Notes: generated by a model not told the origin, from the letters alone. A stretch of 64,000 bases of DNA from Luidia sarsii (GCA_949987565.1 OX465113.1:4798547-4862546); one strand, 5' to 3'; counted from the stretch's first letter, positions 13,061 to 24,866 are shown. Made by a program: numbers and translations.

Positions 13061-13878
13061 AAGAATCAGATAGAAAAAATCAAAGAAAGAAGTGGACAAG
13101 GCAAACACCAACAAAGGATTATAACTATAGGCCTCAGTAAACATATCCAGCAAAAACCTTGAAACTTGTGTGCTTTACTAAGTGTTAGGGTACTTAGGCT
13201 CTTCTCAGTTACATAACTAGTACAAGTAGTAGTAACATACAAGTGCAACAGTTTAAGTAAGTTACTCAACATTTACATTATTTGGACTTAATCTTGCACT
13301 GTGTGCTTTAACCTTCAAACTTCAAAGTGCCACAATTTAATGAGTGTTTGTTTTGTTGAGTCAGAGATTTTAACCCTAGCAGATCTATCATAAAGTGGGC
13401 TTACTCCCCATTCACAGACAATTTCTGAGCAACGTTTGCACACCGAAAACAAAATCCAAACAAATTAATCCATTACATTGTCATTGTGCTTCCTAAGTTC
13501 ATACTCATAAATAGACATACTGTAGTTGCGGTAACACGAACTAGTAGGCCTATAGTAACAGTAACCCTCATCCTCCCAAAGGTCTCCGGCCCTCGGGAGA
13601 ATGAGCAGTCACACTAATTGGCATCAAGACAGCATCAAGACACGATAGTGGCATCAACACGGCGTCAACACACCCACATTGCATTTAAAATTATTAAAAG
13701 CAGTAGCAGACAAAAATGTTTTCGCTTGAAAAAGAGAGATGAAGCGTCCAGAAATTGCTGTTCCCATTTTAATTTAAGTACTGCTCTCTCTCTCTCTCTG
13801 AAGTTCTGTAATCGGCAGCACCTTGCCTCACACTGCTACTGTGTACAGTAATACGGACCAGTAATGCTGCTTTGCCGT

Positions 13879-13962
13879 TAGTTGTGGTAACCATAACCCT
13901 CATCCTCCCGTAGGTCAGTCCGACCTTCAGGAGGATGAGGGTTACGGTTACCACAACTACTT
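13879..13962. mobile_element. Small near-perfect hairpin element (CCTCATCCTCCC family)
   Basis: The arm agttgtggtaaccataaccc plus tcatcctccc pairs with gggaggatgagggttacggttaccacaact-type sequence across a short loop (taggtcagtccgacct), giving an 84-bp hairpin. Related pieces lie at about 13540-13605, 14100-14135, 15400-15460 and 15520-15592. The last is again a hairpin with arms tagttgcggtaac and gttaccgcaacta. Confidence 0.8.
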
Positions 13963-14644
13963 TGCCGTGACTCTTTTCGAGATAAAAACACCATTTTTGT
14001 AACTGAAATATAACCTAAAACCCAACGCAAATCCTCTCCGATAACATTTATCAGTCTGTTGTATTTATTTCCGATGTATGATACATTTTGAATGTGTTGA
14101 CACCGTGAGGATGAGGGTTACGGTTACTGCAACTTGAATAGACACAGCTCACTACTCACTAATTCTGCAAGATCTCAGATTGCCAATGACAAACTTGTGC
14201 AAGGGCTGGATACCCGGATAGCTCCTAAGCCAGGCTTAGTCTCTTAAGCCTTGCATTAACTCAAATGGCAACGCATGTGGCAAGTAACCGTTCGAAATTC
14301 TACGTTTCAGTGGAACTGTTGTCACTGATGCAAGGTTTCAGGAGTGAAGAATTCTGCAGCAACTGGACTGCAGTGCAGAAAATACCATCATACTGATGTA
14401 TGCCTACACTACAGCAGTACATCATGTGTTGTAATACAGTGTCACTGTCAGTAATTACACTGAGTGAATAGTACAATTTACAAATACAATAATGCCATGC
14501 CCAGGTCCCAGGCCAGGCACAGGGTGAATGTTCAAAGCAATAATCAAGCATGATGAAGTCGGTAGACTCTAGTCTACGATGAAACCGAGAACGAGAGAGG
14601 AGAAGACAATTAAGAGTAAGATTTTAAGAGGCAATGTCAGTTAC

Positions 14645-14993
14645 CTGTGAGACCGGATTTCTGACACGGACAACGATAGGCAGTGTTTTAAATCATGCAC
14701 AGATGACAGACCAGTCCGCCCTGAAACCTCTCGATCTCTCGATCTCTCACAGGGCCAAAATGAAAACATTGCACTGATTCACACGGCATGCTGGGCGGTC
14801 TTGCTCCAGACTCATCCGTTTCACGTGTAGCACAGCCCTTGGGGCCAGACTAGAAAGTATTATAGAGGGCGCTATCGTCAAACATAATCACAGAGCTGTA
14901 TTCTAGTTCTACTTTTGACACCCATATGTGTATCATCACAGAAATAGTGAAAACGTTGACACGTTTATTATTTGACTTCTCAAGTCCTTAAAA
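14645..14993. promoter_or_regulatory. Possible shared promoter region of Dab (-) and YJU2B (+)
   Basis: YJU2B starts at 14994 on the plus strand. On the minus strand tctcacag followed by gtaactgac at 14645 has the form of a 5' splice donor, so a non-coding first Dab exon could lie here, 10 kb upstream of the Dab ATG. No TATA box is visible. The donor has no transcript support and may be chance. Confidence 0.3.
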
Positions 14994-17900
14994 ATGGTAA
15001 GACGTTCGTTTTTTATCCATGTTTATGATATTTTTGGTACTATTGAATAAAGTAAAGGAAATTGTGCTTAAAGATAAATTTTATCCGATGATTATTAATA
15101 AATATTATCATTATGGACAACACTCAACAGGACCCGATAACTGACGTTTTTTTAAAGGACCGATTTAAACCTAAGTTACTCAGACTTCAACTTGCTGGCA
15201 CTGGATATTTTGCAGGACGGCATGCGAATGGAGCGGGGTTTTGGGGGTTTATTTTGTGATGAAGATGTAGGCCTACCAGTTGCCTTTCTGCCATTGAGAA
15301 TGGTCGAGTTCAGGGCATGATGAGATCTACCATTGCCCATTGGAATGTTCCACTTGCTCCTTGTTTAGTTGCGATATATCTACTGACTAACTGAGTAAGT
15401 TCCATAACCCTCATCCTCCCGAGGGATGGAGATGGTTTTGGAACTCACGGTTACTTTGGTACCAGTGGCAGTGGCAGTGACCTGCCAACCCAAACTGGCC
15501 TCCATGCCTCATGAGTCATGGTAGTTGCGGTAACCGTAAGGCGTAACCCTCATCCTCCCGTAGGTCGGAGACCTCATCAGTTACCGCAACTAGCCTCATG
15601 GTCACACTCGACACTTATCTAAGTCACAGTAATTTTGCCCCTTCAAGAACCAAAGTATTTTTTGCCTAGAAAAATGACGAAATTCAACGCCATTATAATT
15701 ATTTAGGAAGGCCCCCTTCTAATCTAAGGGCTGGGCCCCTGAGATTGGGAGAGCACTGGTCTGTAAACATTGTGCCTTGTAACCCAGATCCTACATTTTC
15801 CTCAATTGACCAAAACTCCATATGCCCCCAATCCTACAGAATCCTCCTCCATCACATTGGGCCTTGTAGCCCAGATCCTACATTTTCCTACAGTGACAAA
15901 ACTCCACATGCCCCAAATCCTGCAAATTCCTACAATGCATCAACTGCCACATGCCCCAAATCCTACGAATTCCTACAATTGGACAATAGGATTCTGTAGG
16001 ATTTGGGAGGGTTAGGGTTTTAATGACCACAATTCATGTCACCATTATGATTATTTAGGAAGGCCCCCTTCTAATCTAAGGGCTGGACCCCTGAGATTGG
16101 GAGAGCACTGGTCTGTAAACAAACCCAGAGGACTGAGTTCAAAATACTATTTAATCCTTATTGTCTTTATAATATAAATTATATCCAAGCCAGATTTTTC
16201 CTTCAATTATTCATCAATTTATTTCTGTTTGGGTTTGGTTTTTTTCGGGGCAGGCTGACCGGAAGGCAGTCAACCGCTACTACCCGCCGGATTTTGACCC
16301 CAGCAAACATGGGTCCATCAACAAGTACCGCAACTCCCATCCCCTCAGGGAAAGGGCGAAGAGACTCAGTGAGGGCATCCTGGTCATCCGTTTTGAGATG
16401 CCCTACAACATCTGGTGTGGTGGATGCGGGAACCACATTGGCATGGGTGAGATGCACAAAGGGATCCTGACATGCCACAGAGCTGCTCTGTCTCTGTCAC
16501 CCTCTCTCACTCTCTCTTTCCCATCCTTGCTCTCTCCCCTTCTCACTCTCTCTCCTTGCTCTCACACACTCTCCCTCCCTCCCTTCCTCTTCCTCCCCCT
16601 TTCTCTCTCTCCCTACCCTCCCTCTCTCTCCTTCTCTCCCCTACCCCTTGCTCTCTCTCTCTCCCTCCCTCCCTTCCTCTTCCTTTCTCTTTCGCTCTCT
16701 CCCTACCCTCCCTCTCTCTCCTCTCTCTTACCCCTTGCTCTCTCTTACTTGCTATCCCTCCCTTCCTCTCCCATTCTCTTTCTCTCTCTCCCCATCCTCC
16801 CTCTCTCTCTCCTTCTCCCTCTCCCCTTGCTCTCTCACTCACTCTTTCTCCCTCCCCTCCTCACCCTTTCTCTTCCTCTCTCTTCCTCTCTCTCTCACAC
16901 CCTCCCTCTCTCTCCTCTCTCTCCTTGCTCTCTCACACTCCCTCTCCCTCTCTTCCTCTCCCTTTCTCCTTCTCTCTCTCCCTACCCTACCCCCTTTCTC
17001 CCCTTTTCCCTGTCTCCCTTTCTCTCTCTCACTCTCTCTGTCTCTTCATCTCCCTTTCTCTTTTCTCTCTCTCTCCCTCTCTCTCACACCCTCCCTCTCT
17101 CTTCTCTCTCTCTCTCATGTTGCCTTCTCTCTCACTCTCTCACTCCCTTCCTGTCCCTCTCCACCTCTCTCTTTCTCTCTCCTTTGTTCGATATAATATT
17201 AAACTTCTCTTGCTCCCCTTCCCCTCCACTTTTCCTATCAAAGCCGGGTTCTTCCAACCATCTTTTCACAGGATGTCAACAACATCTCCCAGAGTTATTA
17301 AAAGTAACCCTCAATTTGACGTTGATGCAAAGAAATTATAATAATGTCTATAATAAGGGATACTTTTGTTGTCATGACAGGTGTACGGTACAATGCTGAC
17401 AAGACCAAAGTGGGTAACTATTACTCCACACCCATCTACCGGTTTCGGATGAAATGTCACCTCTGTGACAACTACTTTGAGATGGAGACAAATCCCATGG
17501 AATGTGACTACACCATCGTGACTGGAGCCTACCGCAAGAATCAGAAATGGGACATGGCTGAAAATGAGCAGGTCCTGACCGAAGGTACAGTATGTCAGCC
17601 ACACTGGTATCATCCCTGAATCAGAGGCAGGCTTTAGTCTCTTTCTTTACGACTCAATGACAAAAAACTGAGACTCAGACTCAAACTTGCACTCATTACA
17701 AATTGGACTCCACTGGCATAAAGCAGAACATTGCTGGAGGTCTTAGGTTCTTGTCCTGGTCCATTCAAATTTCTATGCTTTTTCCACAAATTTTTACCCT
17801 ATTCTATGATTTTTTATGATTTTTTTTTGTTTTTTGGGGGGATAATTTTTTTTTTGGAAATATGTCTCTGATTTAAAGCCCCGATCGATCGAGGTCAAAG

Positions 17901-20144
17901 AATAGCATCCATACGTTGTCTGATCCAATAAATGCATGAAATAGCACACCTGTGAAAATTTCAGCTCAATCCGCCAACCGAGTCTCGAGAAAATCCTGAA
18001 AACTGATTCATTTGTTTCGCAAAAATGCAGCATTTAATGCCATACTTTACCGAAAAATAGTTTAGATCTCGGTGAGTTGTAAAGGATTTCTTTTACTCTT
18101 TTCTCTCAAAAGTCAACATTTTAGGCAGAAATATTTCAGTGCGAGGTTTCTACTATAAACATCTTTAACCTGAATAATTTTAATTTCTGTTTTTCGATCT
18201 TACCAATGTTGTGTGGGGGCTTTAAAGATTTAAAGGGAACTTGACACACGATACTATACGGCTGCTAATGGTTGAATGCTTCTGACTGGTGCCCCCACCC
18301 TGGCAAAGACTACTTGACTATTTGGTACTTGGCTGCCATCCAAGGCCTGCATAGCTCAGATGGTAAGAGCAGTGGTACACAAAACCAGAGGGTGTGGGCT
18401 TAACTACTGCTTCAGTCAAAGTTTCCTTTGCCATTTTTCAAAATTATTCAAAAGTTCCCAGTCAGTTGGTACTTTATTTGTTGGATTAGTCATTGAAGTC
18501 AGTAAGTAGATTGGGACATTTTTGGATGACTTGACTCTCGGCAGACCGTCAGACAGTCAAGAAGCTGGCCTCAGATGCCATGTTTAAGCTGGAGCACGGC
18601 GTGGATGATAGCAAGAAGCTGGAGGCTGTGGCTCCGACCCTGCAGGAGCTGGAGCAGACCCAGACCAGCTGGAAGGATGACTTTGACCAGAACCGACTGC
18701 TCCGGCAGAAGTTCCGGGTAAGAGACCGTTCCGGGGACATTCCTGGGACCTCTCCCCGAAACCTGGCTCAGGCTATTGCTGGTGAAACGCCGCGAACCTT
18801 TAGAGCGTTATGTACACAGCACTAAAGCACTCGGCAGAAAGGTCAATATCTTGTCGCCTTGGGCCTCTTTCAGACGGAGAAGCAAAAGCGTAAAATATCC
18901 GCTGAGGAAGATGAAGCCCTCTTGTCCAAGTCCTCCCTTGCCATTCAGCTTGTGCCAGAGAGTGAGGAAGACCGCAAGCTAGCAACACTCTTGAAGTACA
19001 ACGCTGTGGAATGTAAGTCTCTCTTTCTTTCACATGAGAAAACATCTCATTGATTGGACTTGAGAAAAAGCCCTCCTGTTGAACTCATCTACCATCTAAG
19101 ATCAAATGCAGAAGATGATGATTAGGTGCTGGACTGCCCAGTTCCAATTTTCACTCTAATTGTACTTGCTATCAATCATTGAAATTTGCAGTCAGTTTTT
19201 CAAGTTAAGACACAACAGATGCATCCACTGTAGAGTTCTTTGCTTAAAACTTGTGCACATAGCAAGACCAGCGGTGCTCCAAATTCAGAGGTCCCAGCAC
19301 AAAGTACGTAGCTGAAGCAGATTGTTCATTGCTTTTGTTTCTCTGTGAATTTTGTCCCTCAGCCTCCGAAGAGAAGCAGAAGAAGAAAAGGCTTGAGATC
19401 TCCGGTCAGAGTATCTTCTCCTCGAGACCTTCCAAGGCCACTGCTACCGTCAGCTCACCTCAAGCCCCCCCTGGATCTCTCTCGCTGGCTGGCCTGGGCC
19501 AAGGAGACAAGCTTGCTCGGGTTCGGCAGCGCCTGGGACTCCCAGGATGGCGCGGAGCCAGCAAGCGAGGGCTGGCCAGCTTTGACGACTTCAACTCCGG
19601 CCGTAAAGTCACCCCTCGCGACGGGCCGACGGGGATCGTGGTCGCAAAGAGGCGGAAGGATCGATCTGACAGCGGCGGTTGCTTGGAGGATGCGCATGAA
19701 GGGAGGAAAGATGATGACGTCAACCTGATTATGACCGTTGATGGAGGCGTGAGCGAGGATTCTCCTGCACTGAGAGGTGTAGCAGGTTTCCGCAAGGCGT
19801 CACCAGACGCTCACACTGACTCGGACCGAGTTCCCCACCCCCGAGATAACTCTCTAGATAGGGGAGGTCACGAAGATGAGCAATCCAACCCTGGAAGTGC
19901 AACTCGCGGTGCCTCAGAGGCATCTGACGGCAGCAGATTGCCCACTGACTCTGCCTTAAACACTTCCCGACAGAAGCCCGACGCAGAACCAGAAAGTAGA
20001 GCGCAGACTGGAGGTTTGATTGAAAGGGACCTAGCATCAAGTAATGGTTTTACAGATCCTGGCGCAAGGCATGATATCAGCTCTAGTATCCCTCCCCGAT
20101 CACTCGTGTCCTGTGACTACAGTAGCAGCGACAGTGATGAATAG
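14994..20144 (+). CDS. YJU2B: YJU2B / CCDC130, CWC16-family splicing factor, complete
   Basis: Six exons: 14994-14996, 16254-16446, 17381-17584, 18545-18717, 18874-19012 and 19363-20144. They total 1494 nt, or 497 residues. Exon 1 is only the ATG, followed directly by a GTAAG donor; the next exon opens ADRKAVNRYYPPDFDP, the conserved N-terminus. The CWC16 domain follows, with the zinc-type cysteine pairs C56/C59 (WCGGC) and C91/C94 (KCHLC), HGSINKY and PIYRFRMKCHLC. Residues 136-235 hold the coiled region (FKLEHG, WKDDFDQN, LVPESEEDRKLATLLKY). The low-complexity tail ends CDYSSSDSDE, the acidic end expected for the family. Family members act in the nucleus in pre-mRNA splicing. Intron 2 holds 700 bp of polypyrimidine. 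SINE and hairpin copies fill the other introns. Confidence 0.96.
15690..16150. repeat. Direct repeat pair derived from SINE bodies, YJU2B intron 1
   Basis: Copies at about 15695-15766 and 16040-16121 share attatttaggaaggccccct, tctaatctaagggctgg and gattgggagagcactggtct. The second also keeps a worn B box (gagttcaaaa). Between them lie three degenerate copies of a unit with agatcctacattttcct and catgccccaaatcctac. Confidence 0.7.
16490..17190. repeat. 700-bp polypyrimidine (CT/CCCT) tract
   Basis: Almost pure C and T on the plus strand in YJU2B intron 2, made of ctctct and ccctccct blocks with rare tac or cacac breaks. The 182-333-residue L/S/P-rich ORFs inside it are artefacts of composition. 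Confidence 0.97.
17877..18221. mobile_element. TTAA-flanked MITE, full copy
   Basis: The ends are agcccc and ggggct, each flanked by TTAA (17873-17876 and 18222-18225). The body contains ttgacctc-type words, gcatgaaatagcacacctgt, gaaaatttcagctcaatccg and ttttaggcagaaatatttca. Three other copies occur in the PAIP1 gene. TTAA duplication is typical of piggyBac-type transposition. Confidence 0.8.
18265..18485 (+). mobile_element. tRNA-derived SINE, YJU2B intron 3
   Basis: The head is gcttctgactggtgccccca and ttgactatttgg; the A box is tagctcagatggtaagagc at about 18353. The B box is worn (gggcttaacta). The tail is cagtcaaagtttcctttgcc to caaaagttcccagtcagttg. The order matches the copy at 20.46 kb. 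Confidence 0.8.
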
Positions 20145-20459
20145 GCATGTAGCACACCAAATCAGCCCAAAGTAGTGTGACAGAGAATTGGATATTATAA
20201 AGTATATATTCATATCTTGATAAGGGGTCTTTGATTGCATTTGGGGTGTTTTTTTAAACAAAATATCGTAGTCCCAGTCCAGTCAAAGTTTTCTTTGCCA
20301 TTTGTTCAAAAGCTCCCACTCAGTTTTTCTGTTATTTGTTTGAGTTGAATTTTTAAAAAGATGATCCCCGAGCTGCTGTAGCCAGGTTTACAACAATTGG
20401 TTGATTGCATACATGAATGAAAGCAGGGGCATTATCCCTTTAGATATGTATACAACAGG

Positions 20460-20650
20460 TAATGACTGAATGCTTCTGACTGGTGCCCCCAAACAGGTAA
20501 AGACTAGTTGACTATTTGGGAAGGCCACCATCTGAGGACTGCATAGCTTAGATGGTTAGAGCGCTGGTATGTAAAACCAGAGGTCTCGGGTTCAAGTCCC
20601 TATCCAGTCAAAGTTTTCTTTGCCATTTTCTGAATTAATTGTTAATGAAT
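20460..20650 (+). mobile_element. tRNA-derived SINE, best-preserved copy
   Basis: It has the head gcttctgactggtgccccca, a pol III A box tagcttagatggttagagc at about 20544 and an intact B box ggttcaagtcc at 20589. A tail (cagtcaaagttttctttgcc) follows. The acceptor-stem complement of a working tRNA is absent, so this is a SINE and not a tRNA gene. A tail-only fragment lies at about 20270-20330. Confidence 0.85.
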
Positions 20651-20654
20651 TTGA

Positions 20655-21590
20655 TTTGATTTGCATTAAAGATTTAAAGCCACAGTTTGATTTGCCTGAT
20701 TTATCCTCCCTTTTCCGATCAGCAAAATGACATTATGAAACTATGCTAGACGTCTCTGTTGCCAGCTTGTTTCAGTCCTCCAACCCTGTTATTCCCTTCC
20801 TTTATAAGATCCATTTTAAGTGATTACTAATTGGCCCAGGAGACCCATAGGGCACACTGAAAACATCTCTGGGTTTCTGGCATGCCGGCACCCCACAGAA
20901 GAAACCTTTAACTAGAAGTTATGATTTGGGCAAACATGGGAAAAGTGCCAGGCTTATCTATGCAATAGCCTTCTATTATGTGTATGTATATATCAAGGAA
21001 ATCATTATTTTCAAATAACTATTGTTATCTTTGATATTTGCTTGAACGTTTGGCATCTATGGGTTTTCTACCTGCTACTGAACCCCACATTATGAATTCG
21101 TGACATTTGGTTCAAATAATTTTATTATGTTTAATAAATTGCAAAAAATTATAACATGAGTCAAAAAGGTCTATATCTACTTACTCCCGGATCCCAGGAT
21201 CATTTTGAACCAAATAAAGTTCACTTCAAGTTCTCACAAATTTTTGGCCATTTTTATTTTCATTATTTTTGGCCCAAAAATATATTTCCAAACGTCTAGA
21301 ATAGGGTCCTAGAGGTGTACATTGATTGACTCCTGGTAAAGCTCGTACAATATAGATCAAAGTGCTTATTTACTTTAATGACCAAAATGATCAAAAGCAT
21401 CAAATTTATTATTGCTTTTGATCTGGTACCGTTTTCTTACTCGATGGCGATGGAATGAAGGCGATCCAGCAGCCAACAACATCCTGGTCAGGTTGAGTTG
21501 TAACTCGTAAATAGGCCCACCACGTGAAGGTCCGGTATACCAGCCTCGCAGTGCTTTGCATGATCATTGGCTCCACTACCAGGCGAAAAA
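20655..21590. other. Spacer between YJU2B and the lectin region, nothing recognised
   Basis: AT-rich sequence without a supported exon. The YJU2B 3' UTR should end somewhere at the left edge of this stretch, but no clear AATAAA was found near the stop codon. An aataaa occurs only at about 21131. Confidence 0.4.
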
Positions 21591-21884
21591 GCCATCGATG
21601 CACGCCGCCAACAAATCGATATTGTTTGGTTTGGCCGTGCAACCAATTTTGAACTCGTAAGTAAATCATCGTAGGCCTAAAGGTGTACAGTGTACACAGG
21701 ACCAAGTATTGCATTACTATTATTAGTTTAGAGAGCATGGGAAACCGCCACGTCACCGATGAGTGCAGGATATCATATATCACTGACGACATCTAGAAAA
21801 TTCGGCAGTGAATTGTAGCCCGTGTGGAAAAGATTCGAAGTGAATCGTAAACATAATCTAAACTAAGCAAAGAATTCGGTTTGG

Positions 21885-22106
21885 ATGAGCATCTTTTTCA
21901 TGGCAGCGTGCGTTCACGCCCAGCCATGCCGGCCTGGTCAAGAACAATTCGGTGATTCTTGCTACAAACTGCTGACAGAGGCAATGACGTGGGATGAAGG
22001 CAATCAGGCCTCCTCTCACATGGGCGGTATCTTGGCGGTGCCCGACTCTTCAGATGAGCTCTTAATTCACCATTCAACACAATGTAGACAGCATGGAAAT
22101 GTATAA
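21885..22106 (+). pseudogene. C-type lectin fragment 1, N-terminal part
   Basis: It has a signal peptide ending ACVHA, then QPCRPGQEQFGDSCYKLL and the start of the CTLD as far as VPDSSDE. From there the frame runs into unrelated sequence and stops. The CTLD core and the C-terminal tail are missing. The frame is intact up to the break, so a 73-residue secreted peptide is possible, but a dead copy is more likely. Confidence 0.85.
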
Positions 22107-22940
22107 AGCAACATTTTCATTGGGTGGCCCCTGTAGTGGCCCCTTTGCAGCCCATATTGCCGCCTTGTGGCCCCTTAATTAGCAGCCCATATGGCCCCTT
22201 TGCATCCCATGTGGTCCCTTAGCGGCCCGTGTGGCCCGTACGTGTGGCCTCCTAGTGGCGCCTTCCCATGCACTAGATCCCCCATTTGTGGGATCTGATT
22301 CTCCTTTTGCCAAATTGCGGCACCGTACGCAATAATGCTGCGTATGGCGATATTGACAAGCAAAATAATGTCAGAAATGGGTTTCGTCCGCCGTGCGACC
22401 CCTGCGAATTCCATCCCAGCATGCAGTGTCGCTACAAAGCATGCGCACTACCGAAGTCCGCGACCTGGCCGAAAAGTGGGAACGCAACTTGCGGTTTTGT
22501 TGCGGTTAGATAACAATGCGGGATCTAGATCCGCCTTTTCCCAAAACAGATGGGAACGATCGGGTCAGAGTGATCCGTGTTGCCCCTTAGCGGCCCGTGT
22601 GGTCTATTTTTGCGGCCCATGCGTGATCATAGGCTCCATTGCCAGGCGAAAAAACATCGATGCACGCCACTTTTCCCTATCGATATCGATTTGGTTTGGT
22701 CGTGCAACAAATTTTGAACTCGTACGCAAACCATCTTAGGCCTAGGGGTGTACACATAGGGCTAAGTATTGCATTGATATTAGCAGTATATAGCGCACGG
22801 AAACGGCCACGTCACCGATGAGATATCGGGTGGGTTGCAGGATATCATATCACTGACAACATCAAGAAAATTCGGCACTGAATAATTGTAGCCTGTGTGG
22901 AAAAGATTCGAAGTGAATCGTAAAAAAATTAAACTAAGCA

Positions 22941-23170
22941 ATGAACTCGGTTTGCAATTTGGATGAGCATCTTTTTCATGGCAGCGTGCGTTCACGCCCA
23001 GCCATGCCAGCCTGCCAAAGTGGTCAAAAACAATTCGGTGATTCTTGCTACAATTTACAAACTGCTGACAGAGACAATGACGTGGGATCATTGAAGGCAA
23101 TCAAGCCTGCTCTGACATGGGCGGTATCATGGCGGTGCTCGACTCCTCAGATGAGCTCTTATACATTCAC
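22941..23170 (+). pseudogene. C-type lectin fragment 2, frameshifted N-terminal part
   Basis: The same N-terminal region as fragment 1, with small insertions (for example an extra ccaaag after the second cysteine and an extra aattt before aaactgctgac) that break the frame. It stops at the same tcagatgagct junction as fragments 1 and 4. Confidence 0.85.
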
Positions 23171-24010
23171 CATTCAACGCAATGTAGACAGCTTGGAAAT
23201 GTATAAAACAAAATTTTCATTGGGTGGCCCCTATAGTGGCCCCTTTGCAGCCCACGGTGGCCCCTTAGCAGCCTACGTGACCCCTTTGCAGCCCATGTGG
23301 TCCCTTACTGCCTTTAGCAGCCCATATTGCCGCCTTGTGGCCCCTTAATTAGCAGCCCATAATGGCCCCTTTGCATCCCATGTGGCCCCTTAGCGGCCCG
23401 TGCGGCCCCTAATAATTAGTGGCCCGTGTGGCCTCTTAGTGGCGCCTTAGAACCCGTTCCCATGTATACTAGATCCCCCATTTGTGGGATCTGATTCTCC
23501 TTTTGCCAAATTTCGGCACCGTACGCAATAATGCTGCGTATGGCGATATTGACAAGCAAAATAATGTCAGAAATGGGTTTCGTCCGCCGTGCGACCCCGG
23601 CGAATTCCATCCCAGCATGCAGTGCCGCTACAGAGCATGCGCACTACCGAAGTCTGCGACCTTCCCGACTCGACACTTCCGTTCGAAAAGTGGGAACGCA
23701 ACTTGCGGTTTTGTTGCGGTTAGATAACAATGCGGGATCTAGATCCGCGTTTCCCAAAACAGATGGAAACGATCGGGTCAGAGTGATCCGTGTTGCCCCT
23801 TAGCGGCCCGTGTGGCCTATTGGTATTAACGGCCCATGCGTGATCATAATTATAGGCTCCATTGCCAGGCGAAAAAAACATCGATGCACGCCACTTTTCC
23901 CTATCGATATCGATTTGGTTTGGGCGTGCGACAAATTTTGAACTCTTATGCAAACCATCTTATAGGCCTAGGGGTGTACACAGGGCTAAGCATTGCATTG
24001 ATATTAGCAG

Positions 24011-24017
24011 TATATAG
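24011..24017 (+). promoter_or_regulatory. Possible TATA element of the 24-kb lectin gene
   Basis: A tatatag word lies about 160 bp upstream of the ATG. It is kept in unit 2 (about 22788) but changed in the broken unit 1. The distance is long unless the 5' UTR is about 130 nt. Confidence 0.3.
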
Positions 24018-24170
24018 CGCAAGGAAACGGCCACGTCACCGATGAGATATTGGTGGGTGGGTGAGATCAAGCGATTATGATATCACAGACACCGTCTAGA
24101 AAATTCGGCACTGAATTGTAGCTCGTCTGGAAAAGATTCCAAGTGAATCGTAAACAATTTAAACCAAGCA

Positions 24171-24866
24171 ATGAATTCGATTTGGATGAGCATCTTTTTC
24201 ATGGCAGCGTGCGTTCACGCCCAGCCATGCCAGCCTGGTCAAGAACAATTCGGTGATTCTTGCTACAAACTGCTGACAGAGAAAATGACGTGGGATGAAG
24301 GCAATCAAGCCTGCTCTGACATGGGCGGTATCATGGCGGTGCCCGACTCCTCAGATGAGCATTGGTTCATCTGGGGCATGCTTGGAGCAGCCGGTCGAGA
24401 TGGGGATGCTTGGACTGGATGTAACGACAAGAAGGAAGAAGGCCGTTGGATGTACCCTGGAAATGGTGCAGAGTGCCGCAACCTTCTGTGGGGTACAGGA
24501 CAACCCAGCTCCAAATCGCAAGATTGTGCACAACTAGAGAATCGCTATAATGGACTCCTTAATGACGAAGGCTGTGGCGATACCGTAACTATTATCTGTG
24601 AGTTCCCTACCATGCTGCCCAATATAAGCTGCATCTGGGAGTCTACTGGCAATAACCACTTCACAGTCGATTGCCTGACCAGTCACTTCTTTAAGGATCT
24701 CCCGGCCAAGATTCCCCTCATCAAGGACTTAGTGTCTCAGGGTCAGCCCCAATGGCGCTCCCTCAATCTACGCCATGACAACCGTGGGGAGAGGATCTGC
24801 CGTCTCACTCAAATTACTGGAACGGACGACAAGGTGGATCATTCTTGCTTTTATTTTTATTTTTAA
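24171..24866 (+). CDS. Secreted C-type lectin, single exon, intact
   Basis: 231 residues in one open exon. The signal peptide MNSIWMSIFFMAACVHA is followed by Q18. The C-type lectin domain spans about 20-146: CYKLLTEKMTWDEGNQAC, MGGIMAVPDSSDEHWFIWG, and C84, C102, C119, C135 and C143 in the usual order. The sugar-binding motif is QPS (111-113) instead of EPN or QPD, and the WND position reads LND, so calcium-dependent sugar binding is uncertain. An 85-residue tail after ICEFP has extra cysteines and KDLPAKIP and GERICRLTQ stretches, and matches nothing I recognise. Start choice: ATG 24171; ATG 24186 (MSIFF) would also give a signal peptide. Invertebrate lectins of this kind often act in immunity or adhesion, which is inference here. 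Confidence 0.88.
   Translation: MNSIWMSIFFMAACVHAQPCQPGQEQFGDSCYKLLTEKMTWDEGNQACSDMGGIMAVPDSSDEHWFIWGMLGAAGRDGDAWTGCNDKKEEGRWMYPGNGAECRNLLWGTGQPSSKSQDCAQLENRYNGLLNDEGCGDTVTIICEFPTMLPNISCIWESTGNNHFTVDCLTSHFFKDLPAKIPLIKDLVSQGQPQWRSLNLRHDNRGERICRLTQITGTDDKVDHSCFYFYF

Larger units (their letters stand above)
21590..24190 (+). repeat. Three tandem lectin units with shared 5' flank
   Basis: Each unit carries the same upstream block: atcgatttggtttgg, ttttgaactcgtacg, gccacgtcaccgatgaga and aaaattcggcactgaat. It is followed by the lectin signal-peptide sequence. Lectin starts lie at about 21885, 22970 and 24186. Units 1 and 2 are cut after about 65 codons and continue into a GC-rich ggccc-ttagcggcc block and a second shared block (gggatctgattctccttttg to gtgggaacgcaacttgcgg). 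Unit 3 holds the intact gene. Confidence 0.85.

Noticed and set aside
16398..17399. L/S/P-rich ORFs of 182-333 residues
   Set aside because: They are translations of the CT tract inside YJU2B intron 2. Only the first about 16 codons of the longest one overlap a real exon.
20536..20605. tRNA gene with intact A and B boxes
   Set aside because: No acceptor-stem pairing and no proper anticodon arm. The same head and tail recur in other copies, so it is a SINE.
21409..21792. A 127-residue minus-strand ORF
   Set aside because: It covers the shared upstream block of the lectin units. The equivalent positions in units 2 and 3 do not keep the frame.
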